Below, piece by piece: positions 54,150 through 62,677 of a stretch of 64,000 bases of DNA; position 1 is the stretch's first letter, and the number at the start of each line of letters is the position of its first letter. The DNA is from Nannocystis pusilla (GTDB lineage: Bacteria; Myxococcota_A; Polyangia; Nannocystales; Nannocystaceae). The stretch spans positions 62,001 through 126,000 of the forward strand of contig NZ_JAIRAU010000052.1 in the NCBI RefSeq assembly GCF_020073745.1, read 5' to 3'. The notes beneath the pieces were generated by a model. The model saw only the letters and a list, made by a program, of their open reading frames with translations, did no database searches and was not told where the DNA came from. A program made the position numbers and the translations under genes.

Positions 54150-55127
54150 ATGCAGCCCGGCCGCGTTCGCCTGCTCGTCTCCTGCGTCGTCGTGTCGTTC
54201 GCCGCTGCGTCGAGCGGCTGCATCCCCGGGACGGGTGAGCAAGCGATCGAGGCCGCGCCGCCGAGCACGGTGCGGCCTCGGGACGAACCGCGGAGTGAGC
54301 CGGCGAGCGCTCCCGCCACGGGCTCACGGCTCGCGGCGCCGCTGCTGGCGACCCTCGCGGTGCGGCCGCGCGACGCCCGGAAGGGCTACGCGCGCGAGCA
54401 GTTCGGGCACGCGTGGGCCGACGTCGACAAGAACGGCTGCGACACGCGCGACGACATCCTGCGCCGCGACCTGCGCGACGTGCGGCTCGAGCCGGGCAAG
54501 CGCCCGTGCGTGGTCACGGCCGGGCGCCTCGCCGATCCGTACACCGACAAGGACATCGAGTTCGAGCGCGGCGGCGGGGCCCAGGTCGACATCGATCATG
54601 TGGTCTCGCTTGGCGACGCCTGGGCCACCGGCGCGGCGGCGTGGCAGCCGTCGCGTCGGATCGCGCTGGCCAACGATCCGCTCAATCTGCTCGCGGTCGC
54701 GGCCTCGGCCAATCGCGCCAAGGGCGGCAGCAACGCGGCGCTGTGGTTGCCGCCCAATCCGGCCTACCGCTGCGCGTACGTGGCCCGGCAGATCGCGGTG
54801 AAGGCGAAGTACGGGCTGTGGATCACCGAGGACGAGCACGCGACGATGACGGAGGTGCTGCGAGATTGCCCGGACGAGGTGGCGCCCGAGGGCACGGCGC
54901 CGATCGACGCGCCGATCGAGGCCACGACCCGCGCGAAGCCCCACGCCCGGGCGGAGCCGGCCGACGCGCCGCCGGAGCCGGCCGCCGAGCGGCCGCGCGG
55001 CGCCGATCCGGACTACGGCACTTGCAAGCAGGCCAAGGCCCACGGGGCCGGGCCGTACCGCCGGGGTGTCGATCCCGAGTACGCGTACTACCGCGACGCC
55101 GACGGGGACGGGGTCGTCTGCGAGTGA
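54150..55127 (+). CDS. Secreted HNH endonuclease lipoprotein with Excalibur domain
   Basis: A 325-residue protein. ATG 54150 starts a signal peptide ending ASSGC. The middle (about 65-250) is a GmrSD/DUF1524-type HNH domain: C-D-T-R-D-D-I-L, catalytic VDIDHVVSLGDAW and N-D-P-L-N-L-L then A-N-R-A-K-G-G. The end (about 290-325) is an Excalibur calcium-binding domain, Y-G-T-C-K-Q-A-K, then AYYRDADGDGVVCE. Both together are found in extracellular nucleases of actinomycetes and myxobacteria; the Excalibur motif binds calcium or cell wall. It likely degrades DNA outside the cell or of prey. Lies between the barrel protein and the MBL-fold gene, convergent with the latter. Confidence 0.88.
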   Translation: MQPGRVRLLVSCVVVSFAAASSGCIPGTGEQAIEAAPPSTVRPRDEPRSEPASAPATGSRLAAPLLATLAVRPRDARKGYAREQFGHAWADVDKNGCDTRDDILRRDLRDVRLEPGKRPCVVTAGRLADPYTDKDIEFERGGGAQVDIDHVVSLGDAWATGAAAWQPSRRIALANDPLNLLAVAASANRAKGGSNAALWLPPNPAYRCAYVARQIAVKAKYGLWITEDEHATMTEVLRDCPDEVAPEGTAPIDAPIEATTRAKPHARAEPADAPPEPAAERPRGADPDYGTCKQAKAHGAGPYRRGVDPEYAYYRDADGDGVVCE

Positions 55128-55135
55128 GCGCGGGC

Positions 55136-55163
55136 TGTCCTGTCGGGCAGGTCCATGAGGACA
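55136..55163. terminator. Hairpin cluster between convergent genes
   Basis: Between convergent stops at 55127 and 55186. TGTCC (55136-55140) can pair with GGACA (55159-55163), enclosing smaller stems CCTG-TCGGG-CAGG (55139-55151) and GTCC-ATGA-GGAC (55151-55162). These are alternative folds of a weak structure related to the ATGTCC family. Confidence 0.4.
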
Positions 55164-55185
55164 TGCTCGATGAAGCAGCTCGTGA

Positions 55186-55944
55186 TCAATACCAGTCGCG
55201 GCGTCGGACCTCGACGCCGCTGCCGGCCAGGGCGCCGTCGAGCTCGTCGAGGTTCGAATCGCGGTAGTGATAGGGGTAGAGGACCTTCGGCTTGAACGCG
55301 GCCACGCACTCGGCGGCCTCGGCCGGGGTCATCGTATACGGCAGGTTCATGCACACGAACGCGACGTCGATGTCGCGCAGGGCCTTCATCTCCGGCGTGC
55401 ACTCGGTGTCGCCGGAGAGGTAGATCCGGCGGTCGCCGATCGTGAGCACGTAGCCGTTGCCGCGGCCCTTGTCGTGGAACAGCTTGCCCTCCTCGGGGCC
55501 GCGCTTCAGGTTGTACATCGGGATCGCCTCGACGCGGACGAACCCGAGGTCGCGCGATTCGCCGTTGGCGAGGGCGACGGCGCCGGCGACCTTCTCGGCG
55601 ACGACCGGCGGGGCGACCACGAGCGCGTCGTCCTTGCGCACCGCGGCCAGGCCGGCCTCGTCGTAATGATCGGGGTGAATGTCCGTGATCAGCACGAGGT
55701 CGGCCTTGGGCCCCGAGAGGTCGGCCTTCGACCACGGGTCGACCCACACGACCTTGTCGCCGACGGTGAAGCGGACCGTGCCGTGCTGCACCGGATGGAT
55801 CTCCACGCGGCCGGCGCTGGTCTCGAGCGCGTCGGCGCCGGCGGCCGGCGGGGCCGCGGGGGGCGTCGGTTGCCGGGTCGCGCCGCCCGGCGCGGGTGAG
55901 GGGCCGCAGGCGGCGAGCGTGAGGACGAGGACGTGGGCACGCAT
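55186..55944 (-). CDS. MBL-fold (UlaG-like) metal-dependent hydrolase, lipoprotein
   Basis: A 252-residue lipoprotein (MRAHVLVLTLAACGP). After a Pro/Ala linker (about 15-42) comes a beta-lactamase-superfamily domain: QHGTVRF, D-P-W, the metal motif THS/TxHxDH as ITDIHPDHYD, G-N-G-Y-V-L, S-G-D-T-E and the C-terminal Y-P-Y-H-Y. This order is that of the UlaG-like group, which often acts on phosphodiesters or lactones. The lipid anchor puts it in the periplasm. Substrate unknown. Confidence 0.82.
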   Translation of the reverse strand: MRAHVLVLTLAACGPSPAPGGATRQPTPPAAPPAAGADALETSAGRVEIHPVQHGTVRFTVGDKVVWVDPWSKADLSGPKADLVLITDIHPDHYDEAGLAAVRKDDALVVAPPVVAEKVAGAVALANGESRDLGFVRVEAIPMYNLKRGPEEGKLFHDKGRGNGYVLTIGDRRIYLSGDTECTPEMKALRDIDVAFVCMNLPYTMTPAEAAECVAAFKPKVLYPYHYRDSNLDELDGALAGSGVEVRRRDWY

Positions 55945-56206
55945 GGCCGCGAGGGTACGAGGGGGGCGCGCGCATTCGCAACCGGTGCCCCGGGGACATC
56001 GCTCGCGGCGGCGGCGGGGAGCGACACGCTCGAGCGGTCGCGGCGGGGTCGTCGACCGCGTGCGGTCGCGTGAGACCGGTGCCGATAAATTTCAGGGCAT
56101 GTCGTCGCGCCGTGAGTGAACGCTCTGTCGAGGGCGTCGCCCCAGGCGACGCGGACGCGATCGTCTCGGGGTCGGCGACCGCCGCGATCTCGGAGGTACC
56201 ACGACG

Positions 56207-56341
56207 ATGTTGCGCCGCGCGCTCGAGCTCTGCGACCGCCACGCCGGCCTGCGCACGATCCTCGCGGCGCCGGTCATCTCCGCCACCGGGGCGCTGGTGC
56301 TGCTGGTATGTACATTGATGCGGCGGCGCGCGGCGTCGTAG
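56207..56341 (+). CDS. Small membrane protein, 44 residues
   Basis: A short frame, MLRRALELCDRHAGLRTILA then P-V-I-S-A-T-G-A-L-V-L-L-V-C-T-L, ending Arg-rich. GGAGG stands 9 bp before the ATG. A single hydrophobic helix (about 20-37) is flanked by basic residues. No homologue recognised; coding status rests on the ribosome site and the helix. Confidence 0.4.
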   Translation: MLRRALELCDRHAGLRTILAAPVISATGALVLLVCTLMRRRAAS

Positions 56342-56621
56342 GTCACATGTCTCGGAGGACAGGAGCGTCTCGGGGGGATCGCTCGCGCGCCGGGAGTGCG
56401 CGGGCAATCGGTGGCTGCGCGACGGCTCGCTTCGGGCGCACGCTGGTGGTCGTGGGGCCTCATCGCGGGGCGCGCGAGCCTCGAGGCGGCGACAATGACG
56501 TGAGCTCGCCCGGGTGTCGGTCCCGAATCGCCGCGATTCGTGGCATCTGTCGGCGGGCCGACGATGAATCCGCGATCGTCGACGGTGGCGGAGGCGCGAT
56601 GCCCGGGGCACCATCGCCGTC

Positions 56622-57036
56622 ATGTCGACGCCGCACGCAATTGCCCTCCGCCTCGTCTCTTGCTCTCAGGGCGAATTCACCGAGGTGAGCGAGATCGCGA
56701 GCGAGCCGGCGCGGGACAGCTGCGGACGACCTGCCCGGTCGTTCACGGTCGGCGCCAATTTGCTGTCCTGCGATACGGCGCCGATCCGCATCGAGGCGGT
56801 GCTGCGCCGCAGCGGCGCCGAGTCGGCCGGCTTCAGCCGCGAGTGCGAATCGGTGGGCGGCCACAAGTCGACCGGCGAGTGGCACGATCTCCGAGGGCGA
56901 CGGGTGGGCGGTCGCCGCCCAAGAGATCGACGACCCACAATTCGTCGGCAGGTGGGGCTACAATTTCGTGTTCGACTCCGACTCGACGCAGCCCAGCCGG
57001 TGCAGCATCCGCTCGGTGACCGTCACGAAGATCTGA
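56622..57036 (+). pseudogene. Frameshifted hypothetical gene
   Basis: Two frames look coding in succession. From 56622 a frame reads APIRIEAVLRRSGAESAGFS then R-E-C-E-S-V-G-G-H-K. At about 56880 the sense passes to another frame reading SEGDGWAVAAQEIDDPQFVG then R-W-G-Y-N-F-V-F-D-S-D-S-T-Q-P-S-R, ending at TGA 57034-57036. Either an indel broke a gene of about 138 residues or there is a sequencing error. No family recognised; the second half has secreted-protein character. Confidence 0.4.
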
Positions 57037-57495
57037 GCGGCAAAGGCGCGAGCTGACGCGGCGTGAACCTGGATGAACTCCGGCTGTCCGTCGGAGATGG
57101 TGTCTGCGCAGTACGGGCACGCCGGGGTGTGCGGGCGCGAGCCATGACCTCAGGGCGCACGTGAGGGCGCGATGAAGGCCGCGGGGGTACAATGTGGACA
57201 GTCGCTGAAATCGACGTTTCTCGCTGCTCCCGGCTTGACCGGAGCGGTGGCTTGTGCACAATGGAGAGCCAGCTCGCTCGGGTGGCCGTGGCATTCGTGC
57301 GGCGGTTGTTGGCACGCGCAGGAGGTCGGCGACTGTCGCGGTACCGAGAAGGCTGGAGTGAAGCGAATCCGTGGTGCATGGCGATACGCGAGCGTTCACT
57401 CACGGACGGGTGGGATCTCGCCGGACAAACGAACCTCGACGTATGGTCTTTACAGACAACCTGACCGGCGTCGATTTCCTGCCTGGGAGGATCAG
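57037..57495. other. 459-bp intergenic region upstream of the cytochrome gene
   Basis: No gene recognised. It must carry the promoter of the di-haem lipoprotein. Mildly AT-richer sequence around 57185-57225 and 57415-57470 is the best candidate. Open frames on either strand are Arg/Ser-rich and lack good starts. Confidence 0.35.
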
Positions 57496-58989
57496 ATGAA
57501 GCATCGAGTCATGTCGGTTCTGGGAGTGTCGATGGTCATTGCGACGGCGTGCGACGCCGACGCGGTGAAGGAGGCGCCGAGCGTGCGATCCGGCGAAGTG
57601 GACGTGGATCCCGAGACGCTGGACAGTGCGCTCACCGGCTCGTCGCGGGGGCAGCTGATCCAGCAGGTCCGCGCGCTGATCGCGGAGAACGGCATCGAGC
57701 CGCTCGAGCTGCCGCCCCCGGTGTCGGACGAGCTGTTCGAGCTCGGCGAGGCGCTGTTCTACGACAAGATCCTGAGCGGCAACATGGACGTCTCGTGCTC
57801 GACGTGCCACCATCCGCGACTCGCCACGACCGACCACCTGACGATGAATCGTGGCATCCGCGGGGTCGGGATCGGGCCCTCCCGCGTCGGCGCGGTGGTC
57901 GGCGGGCGCACGACGCAGCCGCTGTGGAACCTGCACAAGCTGCAGACCGGCCTGACGGTCGACCACAAGGTGCCGCTGAACCCCGACGGCTACGTGATCC
58001 CCCTCGGCGGGCCGTTCATCCCGTTCGACTGGCAGGACGACGCGTTCGACCCCGACATGCTGGTGGCGGCCGGGCAGGCGATGATGCCCGAGGTGACCGA
58101 CCAGGAGATGCTCGGCTTCCCCAACGAGAACGACTTCACGACCGCGTGCGCGCTCGACAACCCGCCGTTCAACTTCGTCGTCTGCGCGTGGGGCATGATG
58201 ATGGATCGGCTCGGTGCGATCCCCGAGTACGTCGACATGTTCGAGGCGGCCTATCCGGGCGTCGATTTCGCGGACATGCACTTCGGCTACGCCGGTAACG
58301 CGATCGCGGCCTACGAGTTCCGCGCGTTCTTCTCCAACGACACGCCGTGGGACCGCTTCGTCGGTCGCTACGACCCCGACACGGGCTGCCTGATCCCGCC
58401 CGACAACAACGCGCTCACCAACTCGCAGCTGACCGGCGCGCGCCACTTCCTCGACGAGGACCGCGGCAACTGCACGGCCTGCCACGCCGGGAACGCGTTC
58501 ACGGACGAGGACTTCCACAAGACGCTGGCGCCGCAGTTCGGCCCCGGCGGCACGGTCCCCGGCGGCGACGGCCCGGGCGGGCTCGACGACTTCGGCCGCA
58601 TGCGGATCTCCGGCGACCCCGACGACAAGTACGCCTGGCGCACCCCGCCGCTGCGCAACGTGATGTACACCGGGCCCTGGGGCCGGCAGAGCCACTACAA
58701 CGACATCAAGGACTTCATCCGCCACTACTCCGATCCGGAGGACGCGCTGCTCGACTACGACATCACCGACAGCGTCGACGAGGTGGCGATGCACTCGCAA
58801 TTCCTCGAGAACCGCGCGGCGATCATCGCCGAGGGCGTCGACCCGATCCTGGCCGACGTCGACGTGAGCGGCTGGTGGACGGTCGACTACCTGGTGGCGT
58901 TCCTCGGATCGCTCAGCGACGACGCAGGGCCGGACTTCTCGCACCTGATCCCGCTCACGGTGCCGAGCGGGTTGCCGGTCGACCCGTGA
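57496..58989 (+). CDS. MauG/cytochrome c peroxidase-like di-haem lipoprotein
   Basis: A 497-residue lipoprotein: ATG 57496 with GGGAGG upstream, lipobox IATAC (Cys 19). Haem sites are CSTCH (C101, C104, H105) and CTACH (C326, C329, H330). Family blocks include ELFELGEALFYDKILSGN before the first haem, R-H-F-L-D-E-D-R-G-N before the second, and W-R-T-P-P-L-R-N-V then G-P-W-G-R-Q-S-H-Y-N-D in the C-terminal part. The spacing of about 225 residues is wider than in typical cytochrome c peroxidase, and an insertion (about 150-300) adds loops. It would reduce peroxide or oxidise a protein partner in the periplasm. Second such protein in the window after 5849. Confidence 0.85.
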   Translation: MKHRVMSVLGVSMVIATACDADAVKEAPSVRSGEVDVDPETLDSALTGSSRGQLIQQVRALIAENGIEPLELPPPVSDELFELGEALFYDKILSGNMDVSCSTCHHPRLATTDHLTMNRGIRGVGIGPSRVGAVVGGRTTQPLWNLHKLQTGLTVDHKVPLNPDGYVIPLGGPFIPFDWQDDAFDPDMLVAAGQAMMPEVTDQEMLGFPNENDFTTACALDNPPFNFVVCAWGMMMDRLGAIPEYVDMFEAAYPGVDFADMHFGYAGNAIAAYEFRAFFSNDTPWDRFVGRYDPDTGCLIPPDNNALTNSQLTGARHFLDEDRGNCTACHAGNAFTDEDFHKTLAPQFGPGGTVPGGDGPGGLDDFGRMRISGDPDDKYAWRTPPLRNVMYTGPWGRQSHYNDIKDFIRHYSDPEDALLDYDITDSVDEVAMHSQFLENRAAIIAEGVDPILADVDVSGWWTVDYLVAFLGSLSDDAGPDFSHLIPLTVPSGLPVDP

Positions 58990-59024
58990 GCGCGGCGGCG
59001 TGAGGCCGGGCCCCACGGGCCCGG

Positions 59025-59630
59025 CTATCCGGCGGAGTGATGTGAGTCGACGTGCAGGCGGACGAGCACGAGCGCCGCCTCGCCGGAGAGGGCGATTGGT
59101 GGTATGTCCTCGGAGACAGGTTCGAGGACGGCGCATTCGCCGGCCTCGGCGCGGACCTCGGCGAGGGTGACGGCGCCACGCTCGACGTACACGACCCAGC
59201 CGAGGCCGGGAGCGCGCTCGAGGGTCGTCGGCGCCTGGGCAATGAACAGCGAGTGGCGCACGCGGCCGCGCCGGGTCATGACGTTGAAGTCGCGGGTGGG
59301 GCCGCCGACGAGCGTGCAACTCGTGGTGCGGTCGCCCGAGAAGGCGTGCGCGGGGCCGCCGAGGCGCAGCGGCGCGGGCGGCTCGCCGTCGACGTGCAGG
59401 TCGAAGCCGGGGCCGGAGAGCACGAGGACGCTGCGGTCGATGCCGGGGAAGTTCGAGAAGGTGCAATCGGCGTCGACCTCGGCGATGCTGACCCGCCAGT
59501 CGAACTCGCTCGCGCCGTCGGGGCGCACGGCCAGCTCGGTGGTCCAGCCGAGGTCGTTCTTCCAGCGCACACGGCGTTGCGCGGCGCGAGGGACGAGGAC
59601 GACGGCGGGCTGCGGGTCCGGCGAGTTCAC
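59025..59630 (-). CDS. HutD/Ves family protein
   Basis: A 201-residue cupin-like protein of the HutD/Ves family. GTG 59630 (NSPDPQPAVV) is the start. Family motifs: RVRWKNDLGWTTELAV, DWRVSIAEVDADCTFSNFPG then D-R-S-V-L-V-L-S-G, F-S-G-D, D-F-N-V-M-T-R and a C-terminal strand pair. HutD is linked to histidine use in Pseudomonas, though its role is unclear, and Ves to cold-inducible expression in E. coli. No hut genes flank this copy, so the function is open. Confidence 0.82.
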   Translation of the reverse strand: MNSPDPQPAVVLVPRAAQRRVRWKNDLGWTTELAVRPDGASEFDWRVSIAEVDADCTFSNFPGIDRSVLVLSGPGFDLHVDGEPPAPLRLGGPAHAFSGDRTTSCTLVGGPTRDFNVMTRRGRVRHSLFIAQAPTTLERAPGLGWVVYVERGAVTLAEVRAEAGECAVLEPVSEDIPPIALSGEAALVLVRLHVDSHHSAG

Positions 59631-59746
59631 GCGGGCGAGGGTATCACGCGTGCGCGCGTGGACGCGGAGCATCGGCGTCGTGGGCCGCGGGGATGAACGC
59701 TCCGGGAATTGACCGAGCTCTTACAATCGCGGCTCCGGCGCCTTCT

Positions 59747-60511
59747 ATGCTGAAGCGCATGACTCGCCTGCTCTCGCTCGCCCTCGTCGTCCTCGCCGCT
59801 TGCCACGCCGAACCATGCCCTCGCGAATTGCCCGTGCCGGTCGCCTGCACGCCCGCCGGGCCGGCCCAGGCGCCGCTGCCGGGGCGCACGATCACGGTGT
59901 CGGGGGCGGCGGAGATCCTCACGGCGCCCGACACCTTCGAGCTGACGATCGGCTTCGACGTCCAGGCGCCCGACCTCGAGCACGCGCGCGACGACAGCCG
60001 CAAGCGCGCGGCGGCGCTGCTCGCCGTGGTGGCGCGCCACCAGATCCCCGACAGCGACGTGCAGACGCAGGAGCTGTCGCTGCAGCCGCGCTACGACAAC
60101 TACGAGCACCGCAAGATCGTCGGCTACCAGGCGACGCGGGCGCTGACGCTGACCGTCCGCGACGTCGACGCGGTCGAGGCTGTCCTTTACGACATGCTGG
60201 CCGCGGGCGCCAACCGCGTCGACCGGGTGCAGTTCCACAGCAGCGCGGCGCGGGAGAAGCGAGCCGAGGCGCGCGTGCTGGCGATCGAGGCGGCGCGCGA
60301 CAAGGCGAAGGCGATGGCGGCGGCGCTCGGCCTGACGCTCGGGACGCCGCTCCGCGTGGAGGAGGTGGCGAGCGATCCGTGGCGGCCGCCGACGATGAAC
60401 AACTTCTCGCTCACCAACGACTCGACGCCGCAGGTCAGCGAGACGGTGGCGAGCGGGCGGATCAAGATCGCGGCGAACGTGGCGGTGACGTTTCAGCTGG
60501 CGGAGGGGTGA
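59747..60511 (+). CDS. SIMPL-domain (DUF541) lipoprotein
   Basis: A 254-residue lipoprotein: ATG 59747 (MLKRMTRLLSLALVVLAAC) with Cys 19 as the lipid site. Residues about 45-250 are a SIMPL domain: TITVSGAAEILTAPDTFELT, R-A-A-A-L-L-A-V-V, Q-P-R-Y-D-N-Y-E-H-R-K then G-Y-Q-A-T-R-A-L-T-L, and A-A-R-D-K-A-K-A-M-A-A-A-L-G-L. Bacterial relatives include BP26/OMP28 of Brucella and YggE of E. coli, which form periplasmic rings and are linked to oxidative stress. The start could also be the internal MTRLLSL at 59759. Confidence 0.88.
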   Translation: MLKRMTRLLSLALVVLAACHAEPCPRELPVPVACTPAGPAQAPLPGRTITVSGAAEILTAPDTFELTIGFDVQAPDLEHARDDSRKRAAALLAVVARHQIPDSDVQTQELSLQPRYDNYEHRKIVGYQATRALTLTVRDVDAVEAVLYDMLAAGANRVDRVQFHSSAAREKRAEARVLAIEAARDKAKAMAAALGLTLGTPLRVEEVASDPWRPPTMNNFSLTNDSTPQVSETVASGRIKIAANVAVTFQLAEG

Positions 60512-60617
60512 ACGTCGTCCGACGCGGCGGGGCAGGGAGCCGGAGTGACGCCGGCGGAGGGGGCGCGGGCCCGGTCGACGCGGCGGGGGCTTTTCAGTAG
60601 GCTGCCTGCGAGCCGCC

Positions 60618-61421
60618 ATGCCCCAGCCTCTGCACGCCAGTTGTTTCCGCCCCGATGTCCTCGCCGGAAGGGTCGCCCTCGTCACCGGCGGCGGCTCGGG
60701 GATCGGGGCCGCGATCGCGGCCCGCCTGGCCGAACACGGGGCTCGTGTGGCCATCTGCGGGCGCACGCAGGCGAAGCTCGACGCGATGGTCGGCGAGATC
60801 GAGGCGGCCGGCGGAGAGGCGCTGGGCCACGTGGCCGACGTGCGCCGGTTCGAGCAGGTCGAGCAGGTGATGCAGGCGCTCGAGGCCCGCTGGGGCCGCC
60901 TCGACATCCTGGTGAACAACGCGGCCGGCAACTTCCTGTGCCCGGCGGTGGGCCTGAGCCCGAACGGCTTCGGGACGGTGATCGACATCGACCTCAAGGG
61001 GACGTTCAACGCGTCGAAGGCGGCGTTCCCCCTGCTGTCGCGCGCGGGCGGGGTGATCATCAACATCTCGGCGACGCTGCACTACGCGGGCACGCCGTTG
61101 CAGACGCACGCGGCCAGCGCGAAGGCGGGGATCGACGCGCTGACGCGGTCGCTGGCGATGGAATGGGGGCCGGCCGGGATTCGCATCAATGGCATCGCGC
61201 CGGGGCCGATCGACGGGACGGAGGGGATCACGCGCCTGCTGGCGCCGGAGCTGCGCGAGCGCGCGGAGCGGCTCATCCCGCTGCGACGATTCGGCAGCAC
61301 GGCCGAGGTGGCCGACGCGGCGCTGTTCCTGGCGTCGCCGGCGAGCGCGTACGTGACGGGGGCGGTGCTGGTGGTCGACGGGGGGCAGTGGCTCGCAGGG
61401 TCGATGGCGCTGGCGCAGTGA
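60618..61421 (+). CDS. SDR oxidoreductase, 2,4-dienoyl-CoA reductase type
   Basis: A 267-residue short-chain dehydrogenase. The NAD(P) site is TGGGSGIG (23-30), with N-N-A-A-G then N-F-L-C-P-A. The rest follows the peroxisomal 2,4-dienoyl-CoA reductase group: LSPNGFGTVIDIDLKGTFNA, N-I-S-A-T-L-H-Y and H-A-A-S-A-K-A-G. In this group the usual catalytic Tyr of the Y-x-x-x-K pair is replaced, here by Ala with the Lys kept, as expected. It would reduce 2,4-dienoyl-CoA during beta-oxidation of unsaturated fatty acids with NADPH. It stands alone, without other beta-oxidation genes. Confidence 0.85.
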   Translation: MPQPLHASCFRPDVLAGRVALVTGGGSGIGAAIAARLAEHGARVAICGRTQAKLDAMVGEIEAAGGEALGHVADVRRFEQVEQVMQALEARWGRLDILVNNAAGNFLCPAVGLSPNGFGTVIDIDLKGTFNASKAAFPLLSRAGGVIINISATLHYAGTPLQTHAASAKAGIDALTRSLAMEWGPAGIRINGIAPGPIDGTEGITRLLAPELRERAERLIPLRRFGSTAEVADAALFLASPASAYVTGAVLVVDGGQWLAGSMALAQ

Positions 61422-61512
61422 CGACATTGGCGGCAGGGGCGGTGTTCGCTCGCGGCCAGGGGCTGTCTCGACGGGGACTGCGGTATAGTCGGCCGCGGAG
61501 AGAGGGACCGGC

Positions 61513-62598
61513 ATGCGTTTCACGTGGGCACAGAGGTTGACGATCGCCGCCGCCATCGCAGTGGCGCCGATGAGCGCGGCGCACGCCTGGAACGAGAGCG
61601 GGCACCGGATCGTGGCGCGGATCGCCTGGGACGAGCTCACGCGCCCGCAGCAGGTGTTCGCCTCGGAGCTGCTGGTCCGCCACCCGCGCTTCGCCGAGGA
61701 CTTCGCCGCCCGCATGCCGCCCGACATCGCGGCGCGCGCGGCCGACGATCCCGAGCGCCAGCGGTGGGTGTTCATGCACGCGGCGATCTGGCCCGATCTG
61801 CTCAAGGCCGAGGGCAAGCGGCTGAGCGAGCGGATCGCGGCGCTGCCGGCCGGGGCGGAGAAGACCGAGCTCGAGCGCCGGCTCGCCGACGTCAAGCGCT
61901 ACGACAACGCGACCTGGCACTACGACAACAAGCCGATCCTCATCGACCCGTACGCGTTGCCGCCGGCGGCGCCGCCCGGCGCGAAGCCGATCGGGGTCCA
62001 GCAGGCCCTGCCGAACGCCCTGCGCGAGCTCGACGACCGCAACCTGCCGGCGGAGCGACGCGCCGTCGCGCTGGCGTGGGTGCTCCACCTGCTCGGCGAT
62101 TCGCACCAGCCGCTGCACGCGGTGTCGCTGTTCTCGGCCAGGCATCTGCCGCAGGGCGACCTCGGCGGCAACGTCTTCTTCGTCGTCAAGCCCAGGCCGG
62201 CCGATCCCACGCCGGTCCGCCTGCACGCGGTGTGGGACGACATGCTCGGCACCGATCCGAAGCTCGAGGCGGCGACCAAGCGGCAGATCGTCGCCGCTTT
62301 CCCGCGCAGCCGACTGAAGCAGGAGCTGGCCGAGCCGGCCGACCCGCCGGCGGTCGAGGCGATGGTCAACCTCTGGCTCGACGAGAGCTACCGCGCCGCC
62401 GACACGAGCGTGTACGACGCCAACCTGCGCGCCGCGCTGCTCGCCCCGTTGCCGGCCGGCGCGACCTCGGCGCTGCCGGTCGCGCTCGATCGCCGCTATC
62501 TCCCGGCCGCGTTGCCCGTGGCCCGGCGACGCGCCGCGCTCGCCGGCTACCGCCTCGCCGACTGCATCCGCCGGGCCGAGAGCCGCAGCCGGCCGTGA
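61513..62598 (+). CDS. S1/P1 nuclease, secreted
   Basis: A 361-residue zinc nuclease. A signal peptide ends at S-A-A-H-A and Trp 26 becomes the mature N-terminus, which in this family binds zinc with its backbone. Other zinc ligands are visible in NESGHRIVA (His 31), the D-N-A-T-W-H segment near 136, and HLLGDSHQPLHAV, then D-L-G-G-N and H-A-V-W-D (near 238). S1/P1 enzymes degrade single-stranded DNA and RNA and remove 3' phosphates outside the cell. A stretch of about 60 residues at the C-terminus beyond the usual end is Ala/Arg/Leu-rich. It may help in nutrient or prey DNA digestion. Confidence 0.9.
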   Translation: MRFTWAQRLTIAAAIAVAPMSAAHAWNESGHRIVARIAWDELTRPQQVFASELLVRHPRFAEDFAARMPPDIAARAADDPERQRWVFMHAAIWPDLLKAEGKRLSERIAALPAGAEKTELERRLADVKRYDNATWHYDNKPILIDPYALPPAAPPGAKPIGVQQALPNALRELDDRNLPAERRAVALAWVLHLLGDSHQPLHAVSLFSARHLPQGDLGGNVFFVVKPRPADPTPVRLHAVWDDMLGTDPKLEAATKRQIVAAFPRSRLKQELAEPADPPAVEAMVNLWLDESYRAADTSVYDANLRAALLAPLPAGATSALPVALDRRYLPAALPVARRRAALAGYRLADCIRRAESRSRP

Positions 62599-62624
62599 GG
62601 GGCGCGCGAGGGCGGGGCGTCAAT

Positions 62625-62638
62625 TGTCCTTCGGGACA
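62625..62638. terminator. Hairpin TGTCC-TTCG-GGACA between convergent genes
   Basis: A 5-bp stem with a TTCG loop, which as RNA is the stable UUCG tetraloop. Lies 27 bp after the S1/P1 stop and 40 bp before the end of the next gene. Related in sequence to the ATGTCC hairpins elsewhere. Confidence 0.55.
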
Positions 62639-62677
62639 TGTTCGAAGGTGCAGCGGCGTGAGATGCCGTCCGCGGCG

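Noticed and set aside
55250-55262. GGTTCGAATC, a tRNA T-loop-like word
   Set aside because: It lies inside the MBL-fold gene and there is no cloverleaf around it. No tRNA gene was found.
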